64,000 bases of DNA from Lingula anatina (lineage: Eukaryota > Brachiopoda > Lingulata > Lingulida > Lingulidae), in contig NW_019776068.1 in the NCBI RefSeq assembly GCF_001039355.2, positions 398,072 through 462,071 on the forward strand, given 5' to 3'. Positions 45,801 through 58,149 of the stretch are shown here, one piece after another (the stretch's first letter is position 1; every line of letters starts with the position of its first letter). The notes under the pieces were generated by a model. It was not told the origin of the DNA. It saw nothing but the letters and a program-made list of their open reading frames with translations, and ran no database searches. The position numbers and the translations under genes are program-made.

Positions 45801-46740
45801 GATGATTGAGGCGTTGTTTTTATTTCATGTAAGTTGGATCTAAGGTATTGGGTCCTAAGTTAGATGGAGTTTGCGTCGAAGTTATAAAATGACCATTTTC
45901 TAAGTAATGCTGGATTCGCTACAAACTGGTAAGGAAACTTGAATGTCAACAATCATTGCTTTAACTTAAGAAAACCGAGATTATGCAAAGTAATAAAATC
46001 AAATTATCCACGTAGCTAAAAGCTCATGTCGCTTGTATTACATCATAAGGTTCTGAACCCGTGTGTACGATATGCCAAATCCCATTTCTACTTCCATGGA
46101 TGAGTTTTTAGGAATAGTAATCCGAGCTTATCTTATCCTGAACATTTATATATTAATTACATGAAAATCAACGAAACGTTTTTTTATGGAGTTATGAGCC
46201 CTTTATTACAGATTTTCATTAAACAAAGGCATTATTTTGCTCAATCAATGATAAAATCTGAACTAAGACTTCAAAGAAAAATCGCTGGTAGGGTTTTGGA
46301 GTACTAAATGGTGTCACTAAATCGGCGTAGAAATGGTCGTGGGCAATCAGATAATATGGAAATTTGAGATACCGATTTTTCAGTTTTTACCTCAAAATTG
46401 CAATGATGACGTCACGCGTAAGATGACATATGTGTAAATGTTAATTAATTTAGTCACTAAACACTGAAGATTTATTTATTACCCAAAAGAAGGTATGTAA
46501 GGCAGTAAATAAGGTGTTTTAAGCGAAGAGTGACAATATCCTTAGTTATCCCCTTAAATAAAAGTAAAATTCAGTCCTGAATTTTTGCTATAAAATTATT
46601 TATGAGATCACGCGCGAAGAGTTTGAGTCAATGTTAGAGACGATATAAGTATTTCACCAACAATAAATGCAGTCCACACATTTTTAAAGATGTTCATTTC
46701 CATCTGGATATTGTGCACACTGCTGAGACTGCTGCTAGGA
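45801..46740. other. Spacer between the NHERF-like gene and the transporter cluster
   Basis: AT-rich, with no gene or clear repeat recognised. Confidence 0.5.
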
Positions 46741-46794
46741 GAGCGTCACAAAGTTTGGTCAACATCTATCCACCACGGGATTGCACTGGCTCAC

Positions 46795-46800
46795 CACGTG
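46795..46800. promoter_or_regulatory. E-box CACGTG upstream of transporter copy 1
   Basis: CCACGTGATG lies about 120 bases before the chosen start codon. The same ten bases lie about 95 bases before the start of copy 2 (CACGTG at 52305-52310), inside a conserved upstream stretch that also shares AAAGTTTGGTCAACATC. Copy 3 lacks it. Confidence 0.4.
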
Positions 46801-46921
46801 ATGCATATGTCACAGGACATACATGGTACCTTGTTTGCTGCTTACATGCTTACTATGGCACTCAAGGTCAACTGCTGAGGTGATAAAGTTTACTTGTCCA
46901 CTGACAGATATTTCGGAAATC

Positions 46922-47020
46922 ATGGACAGTTTGGACGAAAAAGGTTTATGCTCTCAATCCCTGTCTGTCAGAGGCAAGTGCTTCCAAACATTTGCAATTT
47001 GTGCTGCAATGATGGCTTTG
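46922..47020 (+). CDS. MFSD4B: Exon 1 of transporter copy 1
   Basis: 33 codons from MDSLDEKG to FAICAAMMAL at donor GTAAGT; the cytosolic N-terminus and first half of helix 1. An upstream in-frame ATG at 46823 is an alternative start. Confidence 0.7.
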
Positions 47021-49355
47021 GTAAGTGATGTGAGAGAAAATTCGTCAAGCACCAGCATTAGTATTTGTCCTTTCATGACATTTTGTATTGCCTTGGTGAA
47101 AGCCACCCTTATCTACATGTAGTTCGAAGTCATTGACTCGTAAGTTTTTGGCCGATTTCAAGGTGTTAAGTCACTATGAACTATACATAATTTATTATGA
47201 ATTCATATGAAAGTTTGCTGACAATTTTTTTCCAAACATTAAATATATCGGGTGGCTAAAAACGTTAATTTCAAAGTTCAATAATAATGCAATTGGACAA
47301 TTTTATTATTGGATTCAAATCACTTGATGTTACTTCAACTTCGGATTCTACATGTATTTCTCCAGCACCATATCTCAAGAGAACCGATACTGCCACCGTA
47401 ACGATTACATCTGTTTTGGAAAATTGTGCAATTTATTTAATGATAAATTTGCTAAATTGAGGGGAGTGTGATTTCGATAGCCCCACCATGGGAGAAATTG
47501 AGCTGCACATATTTTGGAATTTTAGTACAAGATAAACTTTATTTACTGACTTATTCCAAGCCGAGGGTCTAACCCAATATGCTATGAATAAAACAATATA
47601 AAGGAGTAAAAAACTTAATCTCATTTTTTATGTAGGGGGCAAGCGTGTCAATCCCTGGACCTACGTTAATTGATCTGAGGAAACAAGTTGGTGCGTCCGT
47701 GGAATCGGTCACATACGCCATCAGTGGCCGTTCAGCTGGTTTAATTATTGGGTCCATTAGTGGCGGCATCTTCTTCGACCACATGAACCATCACTTGATC
47801 CTCAGTTTGGCGATGATATTGACTGCTGTAACAAATGTTCTCATCCCGTTTACTTCACACTTATCGGAACTGGCAGCATGTCTGGCAGGGCAGGGTATAG
47901 TGATGGGGTGCTTGGATACATGTTAGTATAAAGGTCCTTGTCTGTATATACTACCCTTAACTGTTGTCTTTGTGGGAGGGATTACGGGATTTGAACTATA
48001 GCACTGCGGTGGGAGTAAGACCTAAGTAACAGTTGGTTGAGTTGGTAAAGCTAAAATAATCAAAGGCAACCGTATGCCAGTCAATTCTGTAACTTATATA
48101 TCGAATATCGGTTGATTTTAAAACGTTCTGTTGAAAACTTACCTCTAATCAAAATATGATCTGGAGAATATAAAGATTCTTTCTGTTCTTGACCATTTAC
48201 ATTTTAGGTGGCAATGCCATGATTCTGGAACTGTGGGAAAAGAAAAGTGGTCCATACCTTCAGTTGTTGCACTTCTCTTTTGGCGTTGGTGCATTTGTGG
48301 CCCCCATAATTGCAGAGCCTCTACTGTCCAAAAGAATGGACGTTACCAACAATGAAACGTCAAATGTATACGAGCTGCTGTTTACTGGAGAAGATAATGC
48401 ATCTCTGCATCGTCATGTAAATGACACCCTGGACATTTGGAGCCAAAACGGAGAAACAATACTATTGAATGCGTATCCAAGTAACGTTACATATACATCG
48501 ATCTTCCCCAACGGGTCCAGTGAAATCTCGATCATTAACACAGTGGAAATGTGGACAGAAACACGCATTATATTTGCCTACATTAGTGTTGGCATGATTG
48601 CTGTACTTTGCACTATACCTTTTATTGCAATTTCTCATCAAGAACACAAATGTTTATACTGGAAAAAGGCAAAGGGACATATTCCAGAAGGAGCCCAAAC
48701 AACTCGAGAAGATTCCATGTGGTTTAAAGTACCTTTCTTGCTCATCTTTGCATTATATATCCTATTGTATGTGGGCCTGGAAATTACTTTTGGAACTCTT
48801 GTAACCACATTTGGATTTGAGACTCTCCACTGGTCTAAACCTAAGGCGGCAAACCTGTCTACTGTTTTCTGGGCCTGCTTGGCCACCACAAGAGGCCTGT
48901 CAATCATAGTGTCAAAGTTTTTGAGCTCTACTGTAATGACCATGATAGATCTTGCATTAATGTTTCTTACAACGATGATTATGTCATTTTTGGTTAACAG
49001 TTCGGAGGCAATAATGTGGATTTGCACAACTCTATATGGGATTGGCATGGCTTCCGTTTCCCCTGCCGGAGTTTCATGGGCGAATAGGTATGTCCACATT
49101 ACCGGGAAAGCTGCATCCTTGATTACTGTGGGATCAGCAGTAGGGATGCTTACTTTGCCTGCACTTTTTGGCCACTTCTTCCAAATCAACGGGATGTATT
49201 TTGCATATATATCATTAGGTGGTGCAGTAGGTAATGTAATTTTGTTCACTATCCTGTATATATTTGCTCGCTTCCATGGTGAACGATACCTTCCCGTCCC
49301 TCAACAAGTGCAGGACAATAAGGATGAACCTCACCAAGACACCACAGAATTGTAA
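46922..49355 (+). CDS. MFSD4B: NaGLT1/MFSD4B-like major facilitator transporter, copy 1
   Basis: Three exons, 46922-47020, 47636-47921 and 48208-49355, join in frame (phase 0, then split codon T|GT) into about 510 residues, the usual size for 12-helix sodium-dependent glucose transporter 1 proteins. Family marks: SIPGPTLIDLRKQ after helix 1, SGRSAGLIIGSISGGIFFDH (helix 2 and loop 2-3), GCLDTCGNAMILELW, and LLHFSFGVGAFVAPIIAEPL. A loop of about 70 residues near 48340-48550 has five N-x-S/T sites, then the second half has further helices ending before a hydrophilic tail (QDNKDEPHQDTTEL). I chose the Met at 46922 because all three copies have ATGG there; the frame is open further upstream. Known NaGLT1 carries glucose with sodium, and some relatives carry urea; the substrate here is unknown. 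Confidence 0.88.
47636..47921 (+). CDS. MFSD4B: Exon 2 of transporter copy 1
   Basis: 95 codons plus one base, from GASVSIPGPTLIDL to GIVMGCLDT, covering the end of helix 1 to about helix 4. Nearly identical in base sequence to exon 2 of the other two copies. Confidence 0.85.
48208..49355 (+). CDS. MFSD4B: Exon 3 of transporter copy 1
   Basis: The acceptor ATTTTAG ends at 48207. This single large exon holds helices 5-12, the glycosylated variable loop and the C-terminal tail. A possible poly(A) signal AATAAA is at 49369-49374, 13 bases after the stop. Confidence 0.88.
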
Positions 49356-49374
49356 CTATCAATATTAAAATAAA

Positions 49375-52300
49375 TTTTTCAAATTATTTTCCGTCATAAC
49401 CAAAATCCAGGCGTGTTGAATAAGGGACAACAGAGTAAGAATCAGCCGAGGAGTCAACGGCCATTTAAGAAGCAGTTTTCGTGATTAAAACGAATATCCT
49501 GCGACTATTTTGATTCTTAACACTGCCCCACGTTGCTATACTAGTTGCCAAAAATTTGGGACCTCAAGGACCTAAGATATTCATCCCAATTGTTTTAAAG
49601 GGGCAAAAATTATTCAAGGTCTTGATATTTAATTCAGAATGAAGGAGGTAGCACTAGCTATAATGCTCACTGACTCGAATGCAATCAGTTTAACTGACTC
49701 ATTACTGACATATCACGACATGGCATCACTAGAAAATAAATTAATTGTAATTGTTTGTCAATTTTATATATATTACAAATTTGCAGCATTCCATAAATTT
49801 CTCATATAAGGCCATCTTCTTTGTTAGTGAAAAAACTGAACTGTCATCAAGCATCATCCTCACCTTCCACATGTCATTGGGTTTTTGGCCATTCTGGCAA
49901 GCTTGTACAATATTCTTTCTCGTGTGACTACCCTGTATTCATTCCTAATATAAAGGTTAGTTGGTAACTTTTATTATATAATATTATATAATATAATTTA
50001 TTCTTTTGAGGTCAGAAGCTCCAATAAAACGTGGATTTCAAAACATTATTTATGAAGAAAGATGATAAAGAATAGTTGCAACTGCTATTTATCGTTTGCC
50101 ATAGATGAATTGTGCAACACTCTACAAAGCGTTTTGCTAAAGTAACGTTAAAATGCATGTCAAAAACACAGGGACTATAATAGTGATGATGCTGAGCAAG
50201 ATAACTATTACCTGAATATTTATCCAACAGGTAATTTCATAATTATATTTCAAGTATTGTTGCTTCGATACGTAGGTGAATGTAGTTAATACCATGGGTG
50301 AGCGTAAAAATAGATGAAGCCCAGACTGCATGAAAAAAATTGAAATCCCACTAGATTAACATAAGATACATGCAATGTAGCAACTAGCCCCGATTCAACG
50401 CCTGGTTCAATAGTTAAAGACGATAGGACAATACCTTGTGTTGTTAGTTTTTGTGTTTGTCAGGAATGCGTGATTGCCTGAATGTTTGTGTGAGAGAGAA
50501 TTCTGGTCCAGAATATGTACACTATATGTTTTTGCCTTTGAACACCAGTAACTGGAGTTTCGCACACACTGTTTTGAAATCATTCACTTTAAAACGGGTG
50601 AATTGTTGAGAGGGCCAGTAACTAGAAGTTCTAAGATACTCCCCTAGCAAAAAAAGTGTCACTCCTAATGCAATGCGTAAAGTGATATAGAAAATCATTT
50701 AATGAACCAATGGTTATTATTCAACTTTAAAAAGGATTTTTTCCACAAAATGTTACTGATTGTACAACCAATGAAAAAGCTAACCAGTAGTAAAAAATCA
50801 TAGCCATATTTTAGTATTTTGTATAGTATCCTCTGGATTGGAGGACGCACCTGACGCGTCCGTGCGTGCATGGAGTCAAAAAGTTCTGTAACGTGTGCGG
50901 AGTGACGACGTTCCACATATTGTGGTTATCCATTTTCGAGGGTATCCCACAGATCCTTAATGAGGTTCTGATGTAGAGATCAAGCTGGCTATTGTGGACG
51001 GGGGGGGGGGGGGTCTGAAAAGTTTTGCATGTAAGCAGTCTGCTGTTTCATTGAATGTACGTGGAGTAGCATTATCATGCTAAATAATAAATGGGTAGTC
51101 ATGTTCCCCAAAGACATTTCCTTTCCAATTGACTTAGTTAAGGTTAATGTCTTTGACCACTGCCAGCTCACCTACACCATTGTAGTCAATAAATTCCATA
51201 CCATGAATTATGTGGGGTGCGTCCTGTCGACAAAAGACAGGAAATTGGGAAGTGACTTCTTACCATCTGTTCCCCAAACTCTTACGCGTCAATCATTTCT
51301 CAAAATGCATTTTCATTTTCATTACCTGTATATAACTCCTGAGGATGCAACTTGTATGACAGGCAGTTGCTGCAGCATGAAGGTTTCAATCTTTTGTTGG
51401 GAACAAGAAATGATATAGTGATATTTAACTCTTCAGATAAATGTCTTTGAAGGCCTCATGCATACGGGAATCCATTAACTGGCTTTGAATTAGACGTTTT
51501 TGTATTAAAAGCATAAAAAAGAGAATATCTGATGCAGGTGGCAGTTAATGGCAGCGATGAAGACTTGGGGCGCGAAATGTTGGTGGGGGATCAAGGCGTA
51601 TAACAGGGGCGTATTGAGGCCGTCTTCTGGGTCTTCCGGAAGACGGTCAGATTTTACACATTTACATTGACGGGTGGAGGATGGATTAACAAAGATAATT
51701 TGGAAGACTGTCAGAAAATATATCTGGATCCACCCCTGCAACGTATATGACTTTCGAATGTGACAAGAAAATTCGACAAATCAGCTTTGTTTGTCTTTAT
51801 TGTATAAAGAAAACCTGTCTAGGCTTACCCAAGATTACGTTTATCGATTTTTACGTTTACCGCTATTAAAAATTTACCTGAATGAGTCTGCATACGAACG
51901 TTTCACTGTCTCGTTAACTGATAGATAGTGCGCTGATGTTGTTCACGTGAATGTCAAAAATAAAAATGGATTAATATTGTGCGGTAAAATGTTGGAGATT
52001 TTTCGATTTTTTCTTGCGTCATCGATAAGCCATTGACGTCAAAAGATTCCGGTGCCGAGAGAGCAGGCCCAACAATTATTATGAGAGCAAAATGACGATA
52101 TGTTGAATCTTGTTTTTTGAAAATATAAGCTGTGAACAAATTATTTCGATCGTTATTTCGAGTAAGATTCAAATGGAAGAAAAGCCCATAGTAATCACCT
52201 TAAATAAGTAAGTATATATAAGTAAGTATTAGTATTAGTGAGCGTCACATTCTAAAACAAAGTTTGGTCAACATCAATTTATCAGGGGATTCCACAGGCT
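49375..52300. other. Spacer between transporter copies 1 and 2
   Basis: No gene recognised. It contains a short TTGAGAGGGCCAGTA block at about 50607 that recurs upstream of copy 3 (about 56731), a G13 run at about 51001, and the hAT-like MITE candidate at 51604-51738. Confidence 0.5.
51604..51738. repeat. Hairpin-bearing repeat, copy B (hAT-like MITE candidate)
   Basis: Starts CAGGGGCGTATTGAG and ends CTGGATCCACCCCTG, so the ends form imperfect terminal inverted repeats of about 15 bases with CAGGGG termini typical of hAT elements. An internal stem CCGTCTTC/GAAGACGG and the rest are shared with copy A near 2351. No clean 8-base target duplication was found. The element is far too short to encode a transposase. 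Confidence 0.55.
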
Positions 52301-52403
52301 TTGCCACGTGATGTATACCTTGTTTCCTGCTTACCTATTACATTTCGAGTCAAGTGCTGAGATGATAGAGCTCACTTTTCCTCTGACGGATTTTAAGGAA
52401 AGC

Positions 52404-52502
52404 ATGGACTATTCGGACAAAAACAGTTTATGTTCTCGATCCCTGTCTGTCAGAGGCAAGCGGTTCCAAACATTTGCAATATGTGCTGCGATGATGGCTT
52501 TG
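52404..52502 (+). CDS. MFSD4B: Exon 1 of transporter copy 2
   Basis: 33 codons, MDYSDKNSLCSRSLSVRGKR then FQTFAICAAMMAL, donor GTGAGT. Confidence 0.7.
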
Positions 52503-55500
52503 GTGAGTGAAGTGAGAGAAAATTCGACAAACACCAGCTTTATCATTTGTCCTGACTCCTATCATGACACTGTTTTGCCTTGGTGAAAATCACCCTTATC
52601 TACATGTAGTTTAAGTTCATTTACTCGTAAGTTATTGTTCGATTTCAAGGGCACACTGAATCGTACAGTCTCTATGCTTTTGTTAAGTTGTAACTTTCGA
52701 CAATTTTTTAAAAAATCTTAAGCCCGTAGACCGTAACAAAATCGAGATAGCATTGCGCAATCCACGCACGGGAATTGCACAGGCACTGCACGATCATTGT
52801 ACGTTGGGCTTGCTGTTACAACAACGCAAGGCGATCCTACGATAGGCCTAGGTCCCAACTACGTTTTGGACGCACGGTTTTTAGGTTCCTTGCGTCCGGC
52901 TAGGACGTAGCTAGATCGCAGGGAAGGTTAAGGACCTAGGCTTTACAGAGCTGTCAAATGATAAGCCTTGATTACATTTGCCACGGGCGCCGCACGACTA
53001 AAGTGTATACGATTTTTTCAAAATCGTAAGAAGGTACGGGCTACATTTACATAATGTGCGAAGGCAGTGCCACTTCTCCAACATTACCTCGAGGGGAGAG
53101 GGGAAAACGTATTTTGTTAGAAAAATGCTCGTCCGGAGCCCTTTCAATCTCAGTGCAGTTGCCTTATGTACGGCTTCATTATAGATTGACACGCTGTCAG
53201 TGCACTATTATATACATTGCAACGAGAAATATAAAGGGGGGTATTTTATATTTTCGAGGAGTTATTTTATTTTTTAAAATCAGCACAAAAATACGTGCAT
53301 TATTAATTAATTAGATGCAGGAAGAAACTAATTTTTGGTATCTGGATGATAGTAAAGGGTAACAATATCCTTTAAAAAGCTTGTCAAAAGTTTCAGCTTG
53401 ACAAAATCGTAGAGGCTACAAGATACAAGAAATCTGAACCAAACGGGACAAGCTCCGACCGATGCCTGGACTATTATTCCTGATCAAACTCCAAGAAACC
53501 TGTCAAAAGGAATACCTTGCCGTTTTAGGACCTGGCAGCAGCTAGATGTGGCCAGTCGACCGCTGACCGTTGCAGTGACTCGACACCGATATGAGCGTCT
53601 TTTTTGGGCGTACCACTCTTTCATAGATGATAATTTGAATACTTGATATTACTTCAACTTAGAAAGATACTTCTTCTCAGGCATCATATCTCAAGAGAAC
53701 CGATATTGACGCCGTTATGATAATATCTATTTTGGAAAACAATCCAATTTTTTTAATGAAACAATTTTGGTTGATAAATGTCACATTTTATTTTTACTGC
53801 TTACTTGAGTACTCCTTCGATAGCCCACCATGAGACAAATTGAGTTGCACACATTTTGGCATTTATGTACAAAATAAACTTTATTACTCACTCATTTCAA
53901 GCCTGGGTCCAAATATGATAATAAACATAATGTCATCTTTTTTGTAGGGAGCAAGCGTGTCAATCCCTGGACCCACGTTAATTGATCTGAGGAAACAAGT
54001 TGGTGCCTCCGTGGAATCGGTCACATACGCCATCAGTGGCCGTTCAGCTGGTTTATTTATTGGGTCCATTAGTGGCGGCATTTTCTTCGACCACATGAAC
54101 CATCACTTGATCCTCAGTTTGGTGATGATTTTGACTGCTGTAACAAATGTTCTCATCCCGTTTGCTTCACACTTATCGGAACTGGCAGCATGTCTAGCAG
54201 GGCAGGGTATAGTGATGGGGTGCTTGGATACATGTTAGTATAGTGGTCCTTTAATCCTTCTCCTGTATAAACTGCCCTCTATTGTTCTCTTACGGAGGGC
54301 TTACGGGATTAGTGGACCTGTGGTGGGATTAATTAGAACTTATCTAATAGCTAATTGTGTTAATAAAGCCAAACTAGGCCAAAGGCAAGTTGTAGCAACC
54401 AGTTGGCCAGTCGATTCGGTAATTTGGAATATCCCTTGATTTTAAACTGTGGTGTTCCTTTGAAAACTTAGCTATAATCAAAATATGATCTGGAGCTGGA
54501 ATATTTACCATGTACCATTTACATTTTAGGTGGCAATGCCATGATTCTGGAACTGTGGGAAAAGAAAAGCGGTCCATACCTTCAGTTGTTGCACTTCTCT
54601 TTTGGCGTTGGTGCATTTGTGGCCCCAATAATTGCACAGCCCCTATTGTCAAAAAGAATGGACGTTACCAACAATGACACGTCAAATTTATACAAGTTGC
54701 CTTTTACTTTGGAAGATAAAACATCTCTAGATCGTCCAGTCAATGATTTCCTGGAAAACTCAAGCCAAAAAGAAGACCAGATGCTATTGAATACGTTTTT
54801 AAGTAACACTACATACACGACAATCTTCACCAACGAGTCCAGTAAAATCTCGATCCTTAACACTGTGGAAATGTGGACAGAAACGCGCATTATGTATGCC
54901 TACATTGGTGTTGGTATGATTGCTGTACTTTGTACTATACCTTTCATTGCAATGTCTCATCAAGAACACAAATGTTTATACTGGAAAAAGGTAAAGGCAC
55001 ATAATCCAGAAGAGGCCCAAACAACTCGAGAAGATTCCATGTGGTTTAAAGTACCTTTCTTGCTCATCTTTGCATTATATATCCTATTGTATGTGGGCCT
55101 GGAAATTACTTTTGGAACTCTTGTAACCACATTTGGATTTGAGACTCTCCACTGGTCTAAACCTAAGGCGGCAAACCTGTCTACTGTTTTCTGGGGCTGC
55201 TTAGCCACCACAAGAGGCCTGTCAATCATAGTGTCAAAGTTTTTGAGTTCTACTGTAATGACCATGATAGATCTTGCATTAATGGTACTTACAACGATGT
55301 TGATGTCATTTTTGGTTAACAGTGCAGAGGCAATAATGTGGATTTGCACAGCTCTATATGGGATTGGTTTGGCTTCCGTTTTCCCTGCCGGAGTTTCATG
55401 GGCGAATAGGTATGTTCACATTACCGGGAAAGCTGCATCCTTGATTACTGTGGGAGCTGCGATAGGGATGCTTACTTTGCCTGCACTTTTTGGCCACTTC

Positions 55501-55686
55501 TTCCAAATCAACGGGATGCATTTTGCATATATATCATTAGGTGGTGCAGTAGGTAATGTAGTTTTGTTCACTATCCTGTATATATTTGCTCGTTTCCATG
55601 GTGAACGATACCTTCCCGTCCCTCAACAAGTTCATGATAATAAGGATGAACCTCACCAAGACACCACAGAGACCACAGATTTGTAG
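52404..55686 (+). CDS. MFSD4B: NaGLT1/MFSD4B-like major facilitator transporter, copy 2
   Basis: Exons 52404-52502, 53948-54233 and 54530-55686 give about 513 residues with the same phases and splice positions as copy 1. The start MDYSDKNS aligns with the copy 1 start; an in-frame ATG at 52311 would add 31 residues. Helices in exon 2 and in the second half of exon 3 match copy 1 almost base for base. The extracellular loop (about 54658-54868) differs strongly and has four N-x-S/T sites. The tail HQDTTETTDL is three residues longer than in copy 1. Substrate unknown; sugar uptake is the family expectation. Confidence 0.87.
52503..53947 (+). other. Intron 1 of transporter copy 2 with an apparent insertion
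   Basis: Its two ends resemble intron 1 of copy 1 (GTAAGTT.TTG..CGATTTCAAGG at the left, ATATCTCAAGAGAACCGATA at the right). A middle part of roughly 0.95 kb (about 52690-53640), richer in CG than the surroundings, has no counterpart. The content of the insert was not recognised. Confidence 0.5.
53948..54233 (+). CDS. MFSD4B: Exon 2 of transporter copy 2
   Basis: Same length and phase as in copy 1; differs in a few residues such as GLFIGSIS against GLIIGSIS. Confidence 0.85.
54530..55686 (+). CDS. MFSD4B: Exon 3 of transporter copy 2
   Basis: Acceptor ATTTTAG, then the split codon and GNAMILELWEKKSGPYLQ. Open to TAG at 55684-55686. Confidence 0.87.
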
Positions 55687-56860
55687 CTTTCAATATTTGA
55701 AATTATTTTAGCTCACAATCGAAAATAGGGTGTGCAGAAGATTATGAAATATTAGCCAAGGAATAATATGGCCATTTTGGATACTGTTTTCATGACTGAA
55801 ATGAATATCCTATTAGACTTTTGATCCGCGTCTCTGTCACACGTTGCTAAAAAAACTGGGAGCTCATCAACTTAACATATATTCACCCCGATTGTTATAA
55901 GGGGACAAAAGTTATTCAAAGCCTGGGCATTATGTAATATCTATGGTCCAATATTATATTTTCTTAAGTTGACCACCACTGAGAAATCGCCACATTTTTA
56001 AATGAAATAATTCCGTCCCCATATTATCACAGACAAAAACCTTTTTGAGTTGCATTTCATTCTGAGATAGGCTTTGCAAGACCCGCATGTTGCATCGAGA
56101 AACACAAACTGTGGATTTACGGTCACTACCTAATACATACCATATTTGCTTCCATAATCTAGGATTCATTAATTGATAAATAACCATATATTCGTTATTT
56201 TTCAATGACTAAACGTATTCATGAGACATGTAAAGTAAAAAAAAAAGTCAGCCTGTCATAATTGATATATTGTGGTATGGTACCACTATATCACTAGAAT
56301 TCAAGTGCATGTGTATGTAACTTAAATACACTTTTGCTAATCATATGGAATATTGATTTTGTAGCATTTTTTATACACAACTCGTCGCAACTGACATTGT
56401 GGTGATACAGTTAACGTAGTTTTTAGTGCTTCTTGATATGAGATTCTAATATTTAATATTTTTTTAAAATGTCTTTTCTGAATGGACCCATAAATAAAAA
56501 ATATTAGAATCAATTAAAATACCATTGCATATTCTCAGGAAAAGTCGAAAGGGAGTACAAAGGCAACCAGTAGCTACTGGGGGTGGGTCATCTGTTTCTG
56601 CTCTTGTAAAAAGGGGTGGGCCATGGATTATGGTGGCAAATTAATGGGGGAGGTCCCATAAAAATAAATTTCTGTTATATGATTCCCCCTGGACTTTTTT
56701 TAATCATTCAGTCTAAAAACAGGTGCTTAGTTGAGAGGGCCAGTAGGTAAAAGTTGTAATACATCATATAACATTATCTATCCACCATATCTTGTTTGCT
56801 TTTACATGTCTTGTTTGCCTTTACGTATGTTATTTGGGTCAAGTGCTGAAGTGATAAGGT
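55687..56860. other. Spacer between transporter copies 2 and 3
   Basis: AT-rich, no gene recognised. It contains the TTGAGAGGGCCAGTA block at about 56731 also seen near 50607, and an AATAAA at 56493 that may be too far from copy 2 to serve it. Confidence 0.45.
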
Positions 56861-57386
56861 TCACTTGGTTAATAACGGATATTTCGTATGCCATGGAGTT
56901 TTCTGGCGAAAAAACTTTCAGCTCTCGATCCCTGTCTATCAGAAGCAAGTGGTTCCAAATATTTGCTATATGTGCTGCGTATATGACTTTCGTAAGTGAA
57001 AGAAAATTCAACTGTGTTTTTCTGTCTAAAAACCTGTCTGGGTATCGCCAAGATTACGTTTATTAAGTTCGTTATTAAAAGGGAATGCTTCAATATCATG
57101 CCAGTTACCTTGAAGAGAAAAGTGAAGTCTTATATTTGATAGCGGCATCAAAGTTAAATGCTTAATTTTAGATGCGGGATCAGGCCAAATTTGTTGATGA
57201 ATATAATTATTAGTTGCATTTGTAAAAGATTTCCAATGTGTCTAATAACTCGCCACGAAAAGGATCGATATGAAAATATTGTAGTTTTCGATTTCTGATT
57301 ATGAAGTGAATCTTAATTATTTACTACGTGTGAAAGAAAATAAGATTTGTTGACACGGTAAAACGGCATCTTAACGTTTCATGTAG

Positions 57387-57672
57387 GGAGCAAGCATGGC
57401 AATCCCTGGACCCACGTTAATTGATCTGAGGAAACAAGTTGGTGCCTCCGTGGAATCAGTCACTTACACCATCAGTGGCCGTTCAGCCGGTTTAATTATT
57501 GGGTCCATTAGTGGCGGCATCTTCTTCGACCACATGAACCATCACTTGATCCTCAGTTTGGTGATGATTTTGACTGCTGTAACAAATGTTCTCATTCCGT
57601 TTGCTTCGAACTTATCGGAACTGGCAGCGTGTCTGGCAGGACAGGGTATAGTGATGGGGTGTTTGGATACAT
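57387..57672 (+). CDS. MFSD4B: Exon 2 of transporter copy 3
   Basis: GASMAIPGPTLIDLRKQ onward, 286 bases, almost identical to exon 2 of copies 1 and 2; the donor is ACAT|GTAGGT. Confidence 0.75.
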
Positions 57673-57713
57673 GTAGGTATAGGGACCATTCGTTAGTCCT
57701 ATCGCACTAACTT

Positions 57714-57905
57714 TGGTTGGATCTATCTCCAAGGGGATTCTCGCTAAATTGCAATCAACTTAAGCGGCTTAGATGTTTGTCACGCCTACTGAAACAGTTT
57801 TGGGGTAATTAAAAATCGTTTAGCAGCTTCAGTAGGCGTGGCGTGCCACACATCTAAGCCTCTTAAGCTGAAAGCAATTTAACGAGTTTGGAGATGGATC
57901 GATCC
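57714..57905. repeat. Foldback element in intron 2 of transporter copy 3
   Basis: The left arm (GGATCTATCTCCAA ... CTAAATTGCAATCAACTTAAG ... CACGCCTACTGAA) is answered by the right arm (TTCAGTAGGCGTG ... CTTAAGCTGAAAGCAATTTAAC ... TTGGAGATGGATCGATCC). The arms of about 80-90 bases surround a short AT-rich centre. Such long imperfect palindromes are typical of foldback MITEs. Confidence 0.65.
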
Positions 57906-58149
57906 TGTTAGATCGGTCTAAGTGTGGGAACCCAGTCAAATAGGTGCTCGGCAGATTTTGTACGTGCTGATACAGACTGACTTCCGATTGTTGTTTCGGT
58001 GGTAGGCCTATTTTGGCTAGATAACGAAAATATGCTGTAGGCTGAAACAAACAGTAGGTCTGCATCTTGAAATATAATTTTCTTTTAAATGGTGAGCATG
58101 TTTTTAGAGGACGCTGCCTTATGGCCCCGAGCAAAATATGATCAGATCA

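Noticed and set aside
48638-49249. 203-codon open frame on the minus strand inside transporter copy 1
   Set aside because: It lies exactly antisense to the conserved transporter exon. The equivalent antisense frames in copies 2 (54960-55349) and 3 (59930-60421) follow the sense conservation. No protein family is recognisable.
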